Assembly: GCA_001600355.1 (NCBI GenBank)
Contig: BCJU01000005.1
Location: forward strand, 218,099 to 282,098
Source: Meira nashicola
Taxonomy: Eukaryota; Basidiomycota; Exobasidiomycetes; Exobasidiales; Brachybasidiaceae
DNA: 64,000 bases
Direction: 5' to 3'
Every line of letters starts with the position of its first letter. Position 1 is the first letter of the stretch. The notes beneath the pieces were generated by a model, which made no database searches, was not told where the DNA came from, and was given only the letters and a program-made list of their open reading frames with translations. Below are positions 17,284 through 29,196 of this stretch, one piece after another. A program made the position numbers and the translations under genes.

Positions 17284-20200
17284 ATGGATGAGGCGATGAT
17301 AACGCCAAAAGCCGAATCGGCGAATCGGTCAGGATATTTAACTTCTAATAGTAAGGAAGATACCGATTTCAGCCAAGCAGCTCGAACTGCGATTCCGGTT
17401 GGTGAAACAGAACAAGAAGCAGCAACGATAGAGGCAATCGCAGCACGTATACCCAGATTACGCGATCCTGATGATCCTTCACGATTAACGCCTTTAAGAG
17501 CACATTATCTCAAGAAAACATTGGTCAAATTAGAAATCGAGAAGGAAATACAACTTCTATCAAGACAGGATGCTCTTTCCTTACTCGGACCTCCATTTAA
17601 ACCTTCTAGACAAACTCAACAAGTATCACTTCCTCTTTTACGCTTCTTGTTTCATCATTTCGTTCTCACTTTTCCCTTTTTGAGATCGACACCACCAAAT
17701 TTCTTTTCTGATAAAGTACAAGTTTTTGTGGACAGATTTGCAGAACGAAATATAAGCAGCACAGACGATCGAGATGAAACAACAAAGCGTAAGAAGCTCG
17801 GAGGAAGGATGGCAAAATGGTTTGTGCTTTTGATGAGTGCTGCTATTCATGTCAAAGGCGGAGATGGTGCAGAAGAAATTCTCAAGATTGCCGATCATGA
17901 TCGTAATAGACTCTTTGCTGCCCATGATCGCCGATACAAGAACAAGAATGGAATTCTGAATGGAGGAGATGATTCGGATGTTTTTGACGTAAATGTTATT
18001 GGAGTAAGGACAAGAAAGCAGAAAGGTGGAAGGTTACACCGAGGCAAAGCACATGACGAATTCATCATACGGACACGACAGCCTGGTGGTAGAGAAACAT
18101 TCGTAAGCAGGCGATATGGTGACTTTGCTAGATTGGCAGATACACTTCGTCTCGAATTTCCAGAAGAAGAGATTCCGAGACCGCCGCCCAAAGATCGAAG
18201 GGAGACTGATGTCAAGTCTCCCATTCATACAGCTGAGAGCAGCGTAGACGATCCGGCAACTGATGATATCCCACAAATCGGTTCACTCAATCTCGATCCG
18301 ACATCTCCAATACCTTCCGATCAATTTGCATCACGGGATAAGCTTCTACCTCCATCTCCCTCTCTGAACAATGGCGATTCGAATATTAACAGCGCTCGAA
18401 GTTCGACATCGGTCGACAGTGGCAATCGCTCGATAATGACCGGACCGCTGGCAAGGGAGAGAAATCGTTTGACATTGAGAGCGTATTTGCGAACGTTGCT
18501 CAAAAATCCTCACGTAGCAGAATCTGAAGCTCTGGTATCATTCTTGCTGAGCGAGCCGACAACATTGACATCAAATGAGGAAAGCGATATGCTTGCACGA
18601 GAAGCACTAGATGCAGTACGAGATGATGAGGCCAAACGCTTTAACGATGAAGCCAATAGACGTGTAGCAGAATTAAGACATCATCTACAAAGCTTCAAAG
18701 AAGATTTAATTCAAGAAGATGGTCTGACAAGGATTTTTGGAACGATCAAATCTACCCCAAATGTGGAAGATTTACCAGAGAAGTATAGAGCGCTGTTGGC
18801 TTGGGGAAGAATTAGCTTGGCCAGCACATTGTTCCATATGTTTGTTGGCGGAGATGCATCGAGTGATCTATTTAATCAAATGAAACGGATACATGGTTTG
18901 ATGCCGTACTTTATGCTCCGTGGAATCTTGCGGATCTCTAATCCTGTTTCTATGATAAGAGGTGTTTTGGATTTATTCTTAGCACAACCGTTCGGACAAC
19001 GTAGCTTGGCACAAAGGATGCTCACATCCAACATACAAGAGGAAATTCGAGAATTGAGCGAAATGGCATCGCGAATTGCACTCAAGGTGGAAGACGATGT
19101 TTTGTGTGAACGAATTCGTTGCTACGTCTGTGCTTCTTATGATTTGCAAACACAAATGAGACAAGAGGCAGAAAGGGATCGCTTGGACATCATCACTGTT
19201 ATATTGAAAAGTGATACGTTACCCGGTGCTTCTCCTGATGTTCCACCGCCTCTACCTCTTACACGAAATCAGATTCATCGTGTCGTCCGAAGCAGTCGTG
19301 CATACGAACGATACAAAGAATACCGCAAGAGTTTAGGTAAGAATGATGTAGATGAAGGCCCGGATGCAATCGATGGTGATGCTTGGCTTTATGAAGATTT
19401 GCATGTGCTACTCAAATGTCTGACACGCTTGCGCGATAAAGAGCAACTGGTCAGCTTACTATTTGAAGGTGTCACATCAGAGCTTTTGAAAGACATCGTT
19501 ACAATCTTTTATTCTCCTTTGGCGCAAGTTTATAAAGCGGCAAATATTGCTGACAGTCTTTCGGATTTGCAAGCTTTCATCAATGACCTTATTCGAACAG
19601 TGGAAGGTAATGAAGATTTAAGTTATACAGATCCTCAAAGGACGGTACAAGTATTTATCGATTTGGTAAGCCGACATGAAGGAAGATTTTATTCATTCGT
19701 ACACCAAGTACATTCGAAAGGAAGTGGATTATTTGATGGATTGATGCACTGGGTGGAATTGTTTATCAACTTTATTCGTGGACCAGAAGAGAGTGTTGTT
19801 TCTGCAGGACAGGCCGTCGCAAAACGCAAAAGACATGGAGTGGGAGAAGTAGATTTAGAGATTTGCTTACCGGCTGGAGGGCAAGAACGCAAGCGAGTTT
19901 TGCACGAGATTGATTGTGTAGTAGTACATGCGTATAGGCTAAAATTACTTCGAGAGCTCAAGCTGAAAGGAAGATTAGCAGATCGAGAAGTACGTGGAGC
20001 AGCAAAGGTTGCCGGATCTTCTGATGGACAAGGTGGCTTTGGTATTTCGGAAGACATGGATGAAGATGCCTTTATGGGTGCTTTGGCTGAAAATTTCGGA
20101 GTAGGAGATGCATTTGCTGATGAAGTGAATGAAGTGGAGGCAGAAGAAGAAGCAGAAGAGGAAGATGAAAGAGAAAATGACGGAAATGATCAAGATGATG

Positions 20201-20625
20201 ACGATGATGATGATGAACACTTTTATGAAAGTTCGATGGATGAAAGTAGTAGTCTCGAAAGTTCACCATCTTTCAAAGCATCTGATCACAAGAAGCCTAA
20301 TTGGATTCCTCCAAAACCACAACGTTCCGTTTCTACTTTAACAGCTAAAGCTGCTGATAAAGATTTACCTCCAATCCCTATTGATGATCAATCAAAAGCT
20401 AAAAGAAGAAGAAGAACGCCTAGAGCTCCACAATTGGAATTGATACCTGAAATGTTGCCATTGTTTATCGAAATGGTTCGACCATTACTACGTCCCGCTC
20501 GTACTGCCAGTGCAACTTCTATCGCTTCTCCAATCTCTGCTGCCGCTCTACACAATGCATTGCCAGCAGTAGAAGATGAAGAGCGTGCTCCTTCTTCTCG
20601 TGTACCTGGAGGATGGTTTAGTTAG
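17284..20625 (+). CDS. PX domain protein with PXB and DUF3818 domains (Lec1/YPR097W type)
   Basis: 1113 residues. Domain order fits the fungal PXB-PX-DUF3818 family: an N-terminal PXB helical domain (RLTPLRAHYLKKTLVKLEIE to about residue 200), then the PX lipid-binding domain (HDEFIIRTRQ, FVSRRYGDFARLADTLR), interrupted by a Ser/Pro-rich insert before RERNRLTLRAYLRTLLKNP, then a large helical DUF3818 region (about 480-870). A highly acidic Asp/Glu stretch lies near 960-985 and a basic/Pro tail follows. The yeast homologue is linked to sterol and lipid-droplet organisation (family knowledge); PX domains bind phosphoinositides. The frame opens at a GTG at 17278; I use the ATG at 17284 (AGTATGG). 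Single exon. Confidence 0.88.
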   Translation: MDEAMITPKAESANRSGYLTSNSKEDTDFSQAARTAIPVGETEQEAATIEAIAARIPRLRDPDDPSRLTPLRAHYLKKTLVKLEIEKEIQLLSRQDALSLLGPPFKPSRQTQQVSLPLLRFLFHHFVLTFPFLRSTPPNFFSDKVQVFVDRFAERNISSTDDRDETTKRKKLGGRMAKWFVLLMSAAIHVKGGDGAEEILKIADHDRNRLFAAHDRRYKNKNGILNGGDDSDVFDVNVIGVRTRKQKGGRLHRGKAHDEFIIRTRQPGGRETFVSRRYGDFARLADTLRLEFPEEEIPRPPPKDRRETDVKSPIHTAESSVDDPATDDIPQIGSLNLDPTSPIPSDQFASRDKLLPPSPSLNNGDSNINSARSSTSVDSGNRSIMTGPLARERNRLTLRAYLRTLLKNPHVAESEALVSFLLSEPTTLTSNEESDMLAREALDAVRDDEAKRFNDEANRRVAELRHHLQSFKEDLIQEDGLTRIFGTIKSTPNVEDLPEKYRALLAWGRISLASTLFHMFVGGDASSDLFNQMKRIHGLMPYFMLRGILRISNPVSMIRGVLDLFLAQPFGQRSLAQRMLTSNIQEEIRELSEMASRIALKVEDDVLCERIRCYVCASYDLQTQMRQEAERDRLDIITVILKSDTLPGASPDVPPPLPLTRNQIHRVVRSSRAYERYKEYRKSLGKNDVDEGPDAIDGDAWLYEDLHVLLKCLTRLRDKEQLVSLLFEGVTSELLKDIVTIFYSPLAQVYKAANIADSLSDLQAFINDLIRTVEGNEDLSYTDPQRTVQVFIDLVSRHEGRFYSFVHQVHSKGSGLFDGLMHWVELFINFIRGPEESVVSAGQAVAKRKRHGVGEVDLEICLPAGGQERKRVLHEIDCVVVHAYRLKLLRELKLKGRLADREVRGAAKVAGSSDGQGGFGISEDMDEDAFMGALAENFGVGDAFADEVNEVEAEEEAEEEDERENDGNDQDDDDDDDEHFYESSMDESSSLESSPSFKASDHKKPNWIPPKPQRSVSTLTAKAADKDLPPIPIDDQSKAKRRRRTPRAPQLELIPEMLPLFIEMVRPLLRPARTASATSIASPISAAALHNALPAVEDEERAPSSRVPGGWFS

Positions 20626-20847
20626 AGGTTAAATATACTTGTACTTCTAGATCTTCATTGCATTTTTTAACCTTTTATTGATTGATTATATAGACAAGTG
20701 ACGAAAAGTACAGATGTCGAATGACATTGGTTCATGAGGTGCAAAGCAGGACATGCAAGCGTATGTGTTTGTAAATTCAAATGAAGATGAGTGGATGAGA
20801 AGATCTATGATGAAAAGAAAAGAAGAAAAATAATGTGATGATGCATG

Positions 20848-21630
20848 TCATGCACCATTTTGAGCTTGTGAATTGCCGTTTGTCTGTAATGGAGACTGTT
20901 CCGAATCTATATCAATGAATAATTGATCTCCTTGCCATCTAGCATGTACTTTACTTAAATCTTCTACGACGAAATCTGCGCCTTTTTGCCACATTCTATT
21001 TCCATCATGCGTTGTTCTTAAACCTAAAACTTTTGCGCCAGCACTCTTTCCACTTTCTACGCCAGGTGGAGCATCTTCTACTACTAAGCAACGTTTAATG
21101 TCAACGTTTGAATGTTTTGCTCCTAGCAAATATGGTTCTGGATCAGGTTTACCTTTTGAACATAAATCTGAAGTGATGAAAACTTTTGGTGGAGGAGCAA
21201 CGTTTGCAGAAGCGAAACCTAATTGAGCATAAGCTTTTGTTGCACTTGTAACTATTGCCCAACCTGCTCTTCTATTAGGATCTTGTTTTTGACCTGAACA
21301 AATTTCATTTAAAAGTGAAATTGCACCCGGCATTGCAACGATTTGACCTTCTTGTTTTCCATTCTTTTTTGCTTCTTCGGCAATTTGTGATATTCTACCT
21401 TCAAAAGCTTTAACTTCTTCGGGTAATTGTTCATCGGGAATAGAAGGAATGAATCTTTTTAAATTTTCTACTGTTCTCCATCCATGGCAAGTTTGTAAAA
21501 CGTAATCGTAATCTAGACCATATTTAATTGCAAATTCTCCCCATGTTGCATTCACTGCTGGTGTTGAATCGATCAATGTTCCGTCCATATCGAACAACAC
21601 AGCGTCCACTTCAATCGTTTTGACAGTCAT
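20848..21630 (-). CDS. HAD-superfamily phosphatase, GPP/DOG type
   Basis: 260 residues. All HAD motifs are present: motif I FDMDGTLIDS (Asp14 nucleophile, Asp16), motif II IVTSAT, motif III Lys in SKGKPDPEPY, and motif IV VVEDAPPGVESG. A small helical cap lies after motif I (NATWGEFAIKYGLDYDYV). This is the arrangement of fungal glycerol-1-phosphatases (Gpp1/2) and 2-deoxyglucose-6-phosphatases (Dog1/2); sequence alone does not choose the substrate. If Gpp-like it would make glycerol for osmotic balance. It is cytosolic, with no targeting signal. Single exon, ATG at 21630. The tail after residue 240 (SEQSPLQTNGNSQAQNGA) is disordered. Convergent with the PX gene. Confidence 0.9.
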   Translation of the reverse strand: MTVKTIEVDAVLFDMDGTLIDSTPAVNATWGEFAIKYGLDYDYVLQTCHGWRTVENLKRFIPSIPDEQLPEEVKAFEGRISQIAEEAKKNGKQEGQIVAMPGAISLLNEICSGQKQDPNRRAGWAIVTSATKAYAQLGFASANVAPPPKVFITSDLCSKGKPDPEPYLLGAKHSNVDIKRCLVVEDAPPGVESGKSAGAKVLGLRTTHDGNRMWQKGADFVVEDLSKVHARWQGDQLFIDIDSEQSPLQTNGNSQAQNGA

Positions 21631-23621
21631 CTTTGTTTATTGTCTATGGTTTGAGATGATGGGAGAAGAGATGATGGAATTGTTCCTGAGAAGCACGATT
21701 GCTCTTTTTTGGGCCGTCGGCGTATTTGTTGGCGTCCTGCACGGGGAAAGCGTTCAAGTGATGAAATGCAGTGTACGTAGCGTTTTGTGCCTGAGAAGGA
21801 TTACTCTTGGTCTTTACTGGATCTTTTAAGATGCACAACTTCCTTTAGACATACACTACGGACCGCTGCCATACATACGGGTATACATATACGAAACAAG
21901 GTAAAAAGCTTTAAAGTTCTAAATTTCTCCTTCTTTGCTTTTTTGCTGTCTTGTCTTAAGAATATCAGAGTGTTCGGCAAGTTAAAAAAAACACATACAC
22001 ACTCGGTGCTTTCGGTTAGCCGTCAATTTTTAGTCCTCTTTCGCAATTCTCCCCCCGTTTTTATTATGCATTACGGTCATACTACATACAAAGAGCGAAA
22101 GTCTTTCATTCTTCTGCCTTAGGCGTACAGTCAGTATACGTTTGATACGCGTTTAAATTTGTTTTCTGACATTTTCCCCCGAATAATTCTTGAAGCGGGC
22201 ACAAAAGGTTGCCGTAAAAGTTACTTAAGTTGGGCCTAGGACAACGTGCTTGTATGGGGTAAAAAAAAGGTAGTAAAGTTACCATAATGAAACTCCGATC
22301 TACCGAAATGCTCTCTTTTCTTTTGCATTTTTTTCTCGTTCATGCTGCAAATATGAGTCCAATATTCAAGCTCAGAAAGTTCAACTTTTCGGACTTGTCG
22401 CCGTTTTTCAAAATGCATATCCACGCGTAAAGTTTCTCATTGTGTTTAAAAATAAAGACAACGAATTCCGGCAAACGCAGAAGAAATGAAAGCCGTTGAT
22501 TATTTTTTCGTAAAAGTCATCGTCATAATTTGCATACTGCAGTAAAAATGCAATGCAACATAATAATTTTATCCAGTATTTCAATGTATGTACATACAAA
22601 CAATTTAAAAAAATTAAATTTATTTACAGTACAATTTTAAATCGGTCAATTTTTTCACCGATTCACCGATCTGAATAATGGCTAGCCCTTTTTGTCTTTT
22701 TTTTAGCCTGGAAGAATTACACTAAACGCAACCATCAATTCCCGCTAAGGTTTTTTTTGCTTTCTCTACTTCATCCCGTCAAAGAAGACTGTTTTGTAGT
22801 CTTGCTCTGGGTTGTAGTGTGAAGCACTACTTAGTGATAAAGTGAAGACATTTACTGTTATAACGTATGTAAGCACACAATCTCGGCGATTTGAGCGAAT
22901 GAGAGATGTGTAGAATATGCCACAAATAAGACATCGGTTCCGAGTAAAGAGAGAATAGCCACAATACCAACAAACAGAATACGGATGAAGCGAATTTGCT
23001 CGACGACAGTGTGTAAGGGTGCCTTTGATTGAAGTTGCTTTTCAATGCCCGATATATTCAACGGTATATTTTGATTATATTTGCAGGATGCATACATTCT
23101 TACATATTTAAGTGGAGCAAGAATTGCTAATCTTTCGTTGATTAGCAGTTCTACCAGTCTATGTATGTACATATCACAAATTCATTTATGGAGAAGCAGA
23201 AGAAAAAGCACAATCAGCCCCTTCGGACCCGAAAAGTTCACTGATCTTGTAGCACATTGCCAAGAGATTCCCATTCGTTTACAGAAATTTGTTTCCTCAT
23301 ATGGCGGCGAGTACTAAACCACTATCCAAATACTCTTCTCTCGTCTGATACCCACTACAGCAACTTTTTAGAATGATAAGATTAGCAGTGAAAGAGACAC
23401 CGAGGAGATGAGAACTGAAATACAAGAGAGAAAGTGTGGAAAATGAGATATGAAAATGAGTAAAAGTATAGATGAAAAGATGTGCGTGCTAATGTTCCTT
23501 GATGTGCCGTAACAAGAGAAAGAGAAAAAAAATGATTATGTTCTATTTGTGTCTCTGCTGCAATGCGTAAATGCAGAGAGGTGAAAAAAAGCTTTTAAAC
23601 GTGCTGATATTGTGATTCGAT
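21631..23621. other. 2-kb intergenic stretch, no gene supported
   Basis: AT-rich with many short poly-A/T tracts and no ORF with codon use, domain or context like the neighbours. The longest candidate (minus strand, 23172 to 22858, 104 codons with one hydrophobic segment) has no support and I leave it out. The first part must hold the HAD gene promoter. A long non-coding RNA or distal regulatory DNA would be compatible but nothing shows it. Confidence 0.55.
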
Positions 23622-24778
23622 TCAGGTCGATTGTCCTAGCTTAGGTGCATCAACAGGTGTGATACTCGTCTCGGGTAAAACTTCCATATACAAATGCATT
23701 AGAGCACCCATCAACCGTTTATCGGCAGTTGCAAAAGATTTAGTCATATCCGCTTCAATTTGACGCATCTCTTGTTCTTTATCCGTTCTTGTTATTTCGG
23801 TTGTCCGAGACTTGTCTTCTGTCATTATCGAGCTTCGGTCACTTTTACGCTCCGATGCAACCGTTTTAAGTGCATCGGCTAATTCTTTCCATCCTCTTTC
23901 TTGTTGTCGTAATGCAGATAAAGACAATTTTATTTCATCTTGGAATTCGTGATTTTGCATTTGAATAATACCGGAGCCTGAAACTCCATCAACAAAATGT
24001 CCCAACAAGCTTCTTGCATCAGTTCGGGTGTCATGTTCCCGTTCAACACCGAAGTTACCGAGAGATTTGGTCGATTGTCTATCAGAAGGTAACATCGCTC
24101 TTCTGCTATGATGCCATTCTTCATCCGTATCTATGCCGCTTCCAATGACTGTTTGCAAACTGTCATTACTTCCTCTTCGGCTCATACTGATCGGTGTATT
24201 TCCTTCCGAAAGAGCGATGCCGAGAGAGTGTCCCTTTGTTGCACTTCCGATTCTAGTTTGACTTGAGCTGCTTCCACTTGAGCTAGTCGATTGCTGCATG
24301 GAAGCTTGCATTGATAGAGGTGTTTGTTGTACTTTACGCAAATTTCTTGCTGCTGAACGAAGTCCAATTTGTACATCATGTAGGGTAGCATACCATTCCT
24401 GTGCTCTAGCCTCAAATGTTGCCAACCTTTCTTCATGATCATCGATTTCCCTAATCCTTCCACGACCCGATGATGATGATTGTTCAGCGGCTGTAGTGAT
24501 GAGACTTTGCAGGCAATCGGCTGCTTGCGACAAGAGCGAAACGATATTCTGTGAGGGCATTCAATCTAAGTTAGTACTTCATATGAATCCTTTCATGTTT
24601 CCTTCATCAAAACACTCACGCCATCACAGTCCTGTAATCGCTTTACCAGCCTTTGTGCTTTTTCATTACGGCTATGAATCTCTGTATGCCTCCTTTGGAT
24701 ATCTACTTTTGCTTTCTCTGCTCGAACTTTACCGATCATCTCAGTGAGATGATCCGCTGTAGAGGAATCTGTAGACAT
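23622..24778 (-). CDS. MED11: Mediator subunit 11-like protein with long C-terminal extension
   Basis: Two exons: 24778-24620 (53 codons) and 24548-23622. The 71-bp intron has GTGAGT, a perfect TACTAAC branch site and CACAG; joined product 361 residues. The joined sequence runs RLVKRLQDCDGNIVSLLSQA then ADCLQSL, followed by FEARAQEWYATLHDVQIGLR and SAARNLR. This helix pattern fits MED11, a head-module Mediator subunit pairing with MED22 (family knowledge). The match is by pattern, so moderate certainty. Known MED11 proteins are about 110-200 residues; here more than 200 Ser/Thr-rich residues and two further helical segments (DEIKLSLSALRQQERGWKEL, MRQIEADMTKSFATADKR) follow. Without splicing an internal ATG at 24560 would give a shorter protein lacking the first helix. 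Confidence 0.6.
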
Positions 24779-26666
24779 TTTAAAAGAAAAATAGCGAGCA
24801 AGCTGAGCTTCAAATCGGGTTTTCGTCTTTCCGGATCGATTAGAGATTAATGGCGATACGTGTATGTGTGCACTATTCCTTCATCGCGATCGGTTCGTTG
24901 AGGAGGGCGATATTGGAGATGATTTGATTGCTGATGTGATCTAGAAGTGGTCGCAAACTTCTTCTTAGTTTTTCCCTTTACTGGTGCTGATGATGGTGTT
25001 ACAAACAGGGAAAACGGAGGAGCGACGATCTTGAATTTGACTCCTGTTGAATGTGAATACGAGGATAAAAGTGTGTCCCCTGAAATGTCGAGATGAGAAC
25101 TCCGCAACAAAACAAATCACAACAAATCACCGCCGCCGCCGATAATGAGTGTTAGGTATGACGTCTGTGTATTGAATAAAATGAATGAGCCTGGCTCGTG
25201 GACCTTTCTCCAGGAGAAACAAAAAGCTTAAAAAGTAGGCTGATCTCTCTCCACCTCGTTTAAACAGGTTCGTGATGCCTACAAGTTGCAAGATCTGAAA
25301 TTTTACTTGCCTGCCTGCCTGCTCCGATTTTCTAGCGTTGATCGACGGTGTTTGGGCACCGATCTCGTGGTTGAGCGTCAATAAGACAAAGTGGCAAAAT
25401 GCCTTTGTGAATGCACCCCTCACGCCGTAAGTACATTACGTCAAGGTTCAACACTCCGTCAAGCAAACGCTAAACAGAAAACGGTCTGGACACATCAATT
25501 ATTATGCGCTACGCCAGCGGGCGCAAACGCGTGGAAGGAAGGCATGGCATTCAGTACATACACAGAAATCAGGGCCAGAATAGTGGAAATGCTTTGAATC
25601 TATGCAAGCCAAATGCAGATACAAAGGAAAGAAAGGGAATCAAATCATACTAAAACCCTATTTCGATCTTCGTTCACCTGCAGGTTTAGGCGCATTTTTA
25701 TATAAGGAAGGAGAATCGATCGATTGTCGGGATTTGAAAATGTCATTTTTTTCGTCATTGTTGTTTCTGCGAAGGGACGGACACCTACAGAATGAAGTCT
25801 TCTTAAGTCTAAGATGTGTGTACCTTTGCTGCGCAAACATGCAGGATAAATCTTGATTTAAGTTTTTCTATTAGAGATCTTGGCTTGAGAAGAAGTGGTG
25901 AAGAAAGGGTTTTCCCGCCTACTTTCTCAATGTTCTATATAGATGTATGTACCTATGCATGTAACCCTTACTGGGTCAAAGCTTCCTATTAATTGTTGGA
26001 TGATTTCATTTCCTGTTCGACTCCGATCGAAAACTCCTGGAGTAACAATAGAAACTAGAAAAGAATGATATTATTTTACGATCTGGGTAGATCTCAATGA
26101 ACCCCGTTGGAATTGTGAAAGGTAAAGGGTCCTTGCATGACAATACATATAAATCATTCCTTCAGATCATTACCGAAACGAAGCGAGGACGAAACCGAAT
26201 TTTAACCGCGGTTAACATTCAAGCCACGGATCAAATTTCAAGTGTCAAGAGAATGAAACGTATGTGGCGTTGTTTATCTTTATTTTAAGCGGAGCACTAT
26301 ATTATGCCCAAAGCTGGCGCAGCGTAGCGCTGCGCTGCGCACCGATTTAGCACACAAAAAAACTACACTAGAATCTTAGAAATGTCGTTCCTACATATGT
26401 ATGTACAGTATACATACAATTTTCTCCACTTCCTTCCAAAGGTCAAGGCATAGCAGACTTTCTCAATGTCTTTTGTATTGAGGAAAGTTTTCTCGATCGG
26501 TGAACAGATCTTAATTGAGAATGTTTAGACGGCATTCCATTTATAGCCACATGTTTTTTCACACGTCAGCGCCGTTTTCATAAATTCTTTACGGTACCAT
26601 CTTCTAGCCGGTTTTGCCTAATTAAGAGAAAGTGTGCTTTTGAATGAAACAGCATGCTGTTACATA
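24779..26666. other. 1.9-kb intergenic stretch, mostly unexplained
   Basis: An open frame on the minus strand (25110-24847) has no ATG in it or just upstream, so I do not call it. Other frames are short. At 26317-26335 there is a perfect GC-rich inverted repeat, GCGCAGCG-TAG-CGCTGCGC, in otherwise AT-rich DNA. No tRNA or transposon signature seen. Confidence 0.5.
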
Positions 26667-29196
26667 TCAAACTTGTCCATTATTGTGAAAGCGTAACAAT
26701 TGCCGAACGCCATCAAGAAAACTAGTCAGACCGTCTTGTTGAAGAAATGTAAAGTATAATCGTTGACGAGCACAAAGCATGCTCAAATGGAACAAAGTCT
26801 TATCTTGTTGTACCTCCGCAGCATCTCTGCATGCTGGACTTGGAAGAGATCCATTTTCTGCATTACTGATGATTACGACATCATATTCGGAACTGTTGAG
26901 AGAAAAAGATGAGAAGATTGTCAGTCATTACAAACGATGATTTCCCTTTCTCCCCACTTACCCGATTCCATAATGCATGGTTGAAAGTGTGATTTCGATT
27001 CCTGGATTTCTGCGGCGAATATAAGCTAGCTGTTCAGGCGCATAAGCATGGCATTCGCGCAAAAACAGATCAAGTGGATCATTATGACCTGCGCAACGAT
27101 CATCAAAATCTAGTAATCGAATGAGAAAAGATCGAACATTTTGCCAACGTGCTCCTGCATAATCAGAAGATGGATGTGGCGCATTTTGATTGATGTCGAA
27201 ATCGGGTGGAGGAGAGGGTGATCCGTCAGGAGCTAAACGTGTTCGAAGGATACGTTCTTTGTATTGCAATTCTTCAAGTAATGAATCCACCGCTTCCCTA
27301 AGCCGTCCTTCCTGCAGATGATAGAGAATATATTCGTGAGAGATTGGTCTTCTTCTTCACTGGAATTATGTACTCACCCTGGCGTTGATTGCAGCTCGGA
27401 ATCTTCTTAATAGATCAAGGTATCGTCGATGATGTTCAGAGATGTGAATGTGGCCAGGAGCATCCTCTCCGCGATCGATATAGTTTCCTTGAATGAAATT
27501 TTTCATCACATCCGGTCCTGGCAGACCTTCGAAACGCGGCTCTACGTTATTTCTGCACTTGGAGAAGATTACCAATGACCTTTCAACGAGATGGTGCATG
27601 GAAGGGTCTTTGATACTTCCGAGAAATGAGAGAATATCCAAGGCCTCATTGCTACAAATATCAATATTTTCCAGGCCCTATTTCACGATGAGATCTAAGT
27701 TAATGCTGAACATAGTGCAAACTATCTTTTTGATACTCACCAGAACCCTAATTGGAAAATATAATCTCGTCAATGCATCAACAAGGAAGCGAACATTGGC
27801 ATTCGTTCTTGTCATGATCGCAACCTGACGGGATATTGAATAAAATTAATGATGTGAACGCATGCTAGGGAATCGCAATTTCACTTACCGTGCTAAAACG
27901 TCTGCCTGCAAAGTAGTCTTGAATATAGACATCTAATATCTCATCTTTAATGAATCGCGCTTCTGCAAAGATTGTGGGAGATCCTACGGCAACAGGCTGA
28001 TACTGTACGCCTTCACGGTCGACATTGAGTAAATGACGATTAAAGATTCCATATGCTACTTGCTGAATGTTGGAAGAACTTCTTCGATTAACTCTGTAAT
28101 CTAAATGCTGGTAAAGTGCTCCTGCAGGTAGTATCTGTGCCATTAGCTCGTCCGGTGTTAGGGAGATGTGAGCGCCTGTGAATGCATAAGCTGTCCGATC
28201 AAGAAGTTCCAGTTGTCCGCCCATGGTTTGTGCGATGTGATGATCGTGACATGCAACAATAAGTCTGATGGGAGAACCTTCGACACTCATAAGTGCTTTC
28301 AAAAACCGTCTTTGCTGCCCATAACTGTTCTGAAAATCATCGATGACGATCATGCCGACCTTTTCCGATTTGATGATATGACGTGCATGTCTTTCTGCCA
28401 ATCGCAAGCCAAAGATAACCAAATCTTCAAAATCGTACAAACGATTATGTCTCAAAATTCTCTCGTACCACTCAAAAAGTTCAATTCCGGCATCAACCCT
28501 TCTGTCTCCAAATCGCTCGAAAAGTTCGTCTACGAGGCGAAAATCATTGATCTTGTACACTCTTATGAATTCTTGTAAGGTTAAAGCAAACAATCTTGCA
28601 TCTTTACAAGCTTTAGCTGCCAACATTGCACCTTCCAATTCTTCAAGATTTGGCACAGCCAATGTTAATTCTTCCTCCAACTCATTCCGAACTCGTTCAA
28701 CCTCTCGCATTCGATCGTTTTGATTTTGTTCGTAAAAATCAAAATTTTCGGGACTTTGCAAGAGCTCCAGTAACCGTTTCGCTCTTTCTTCTGAACACAC
28801 TTCTGCCATATTCGGCTCACCAATCAGATGTCCATATGTTGCAAGCCATTTTCTGCACGTATGATGCACCGTGGTACAGTTCGGATCTACAATTGGCGGT
28901 CGATCTGCCGAAAGCAAAGGGAAATCTTCTGCAATGAGCACCTCCAATCCTTTCATGACTTTTGCAGTTAAGGTTGAGGTAGCAGTATTGAATGGTGTCA
29001 TACAAAGTGCCCTTGTTTGAGCGATAGCCGGATCATTTTGCGCCTTTAGTCTCTTTCTAATTTCAGCAATGGTATGTATATTCAGTTCGTACGTTTTCCC
29101 AGAGCCGGAAGGACCCACGATCAATAATGGAAGATTGGGATTTTGTTCACCATTGTCGATTGCAATACCCTCATCGGCTATGGCATCTGGATCCAT
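26667..29196 (-). CDS. divergent UvrD/PcrA-like SF1 helicase
   Basis: Five exons: 29196-27889, 27824-27741, 27677-27378, 27311-26962, 26892-26667; all introns GT-AG, 64-71 bp; joined product 755 residues. The start is the ATG at 29196 in ACCATGG context. SF1 motifs appear in order. Walker A GPSGSGKT is at 28-35 and motif Ia is ALCMTPFN. Motif II reads IDDFQN (about residue 283) where the family has DEFQD, followed by the conserved Gln. Motif IV is YRVNRR, then VAIMTRTNANVRFLVDAL, motif V TLSTMHYGIGSEYDVVVI, and motif VI LSMLCARQRLYF. Motif VI has Cys where the invariant Arg (TRA) is expected, and motif V lacks the usual Lys. ATP may be bound, but unwinding activity is doubtful (inference). 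It may act in DNA repair or as a regulatory pseudo-helicase; substrate unknown. Confidence 0.85.

Noticed and set aside
22858..23172. 104-codon minus-strand frame with an ATG and one hydrophobic segment
   Set aside because: No homology, no promoter signal seen, composition not clearly coding; length is compatible with chance in 2 kb of non-coding DNA.
24847..25110. 87-codon minus-strand frame upstream of the MED11-like gene
   Set aside because: Contains no ATG in frame and none on that strand until about 25436; no acceptable exon chain found by eye.
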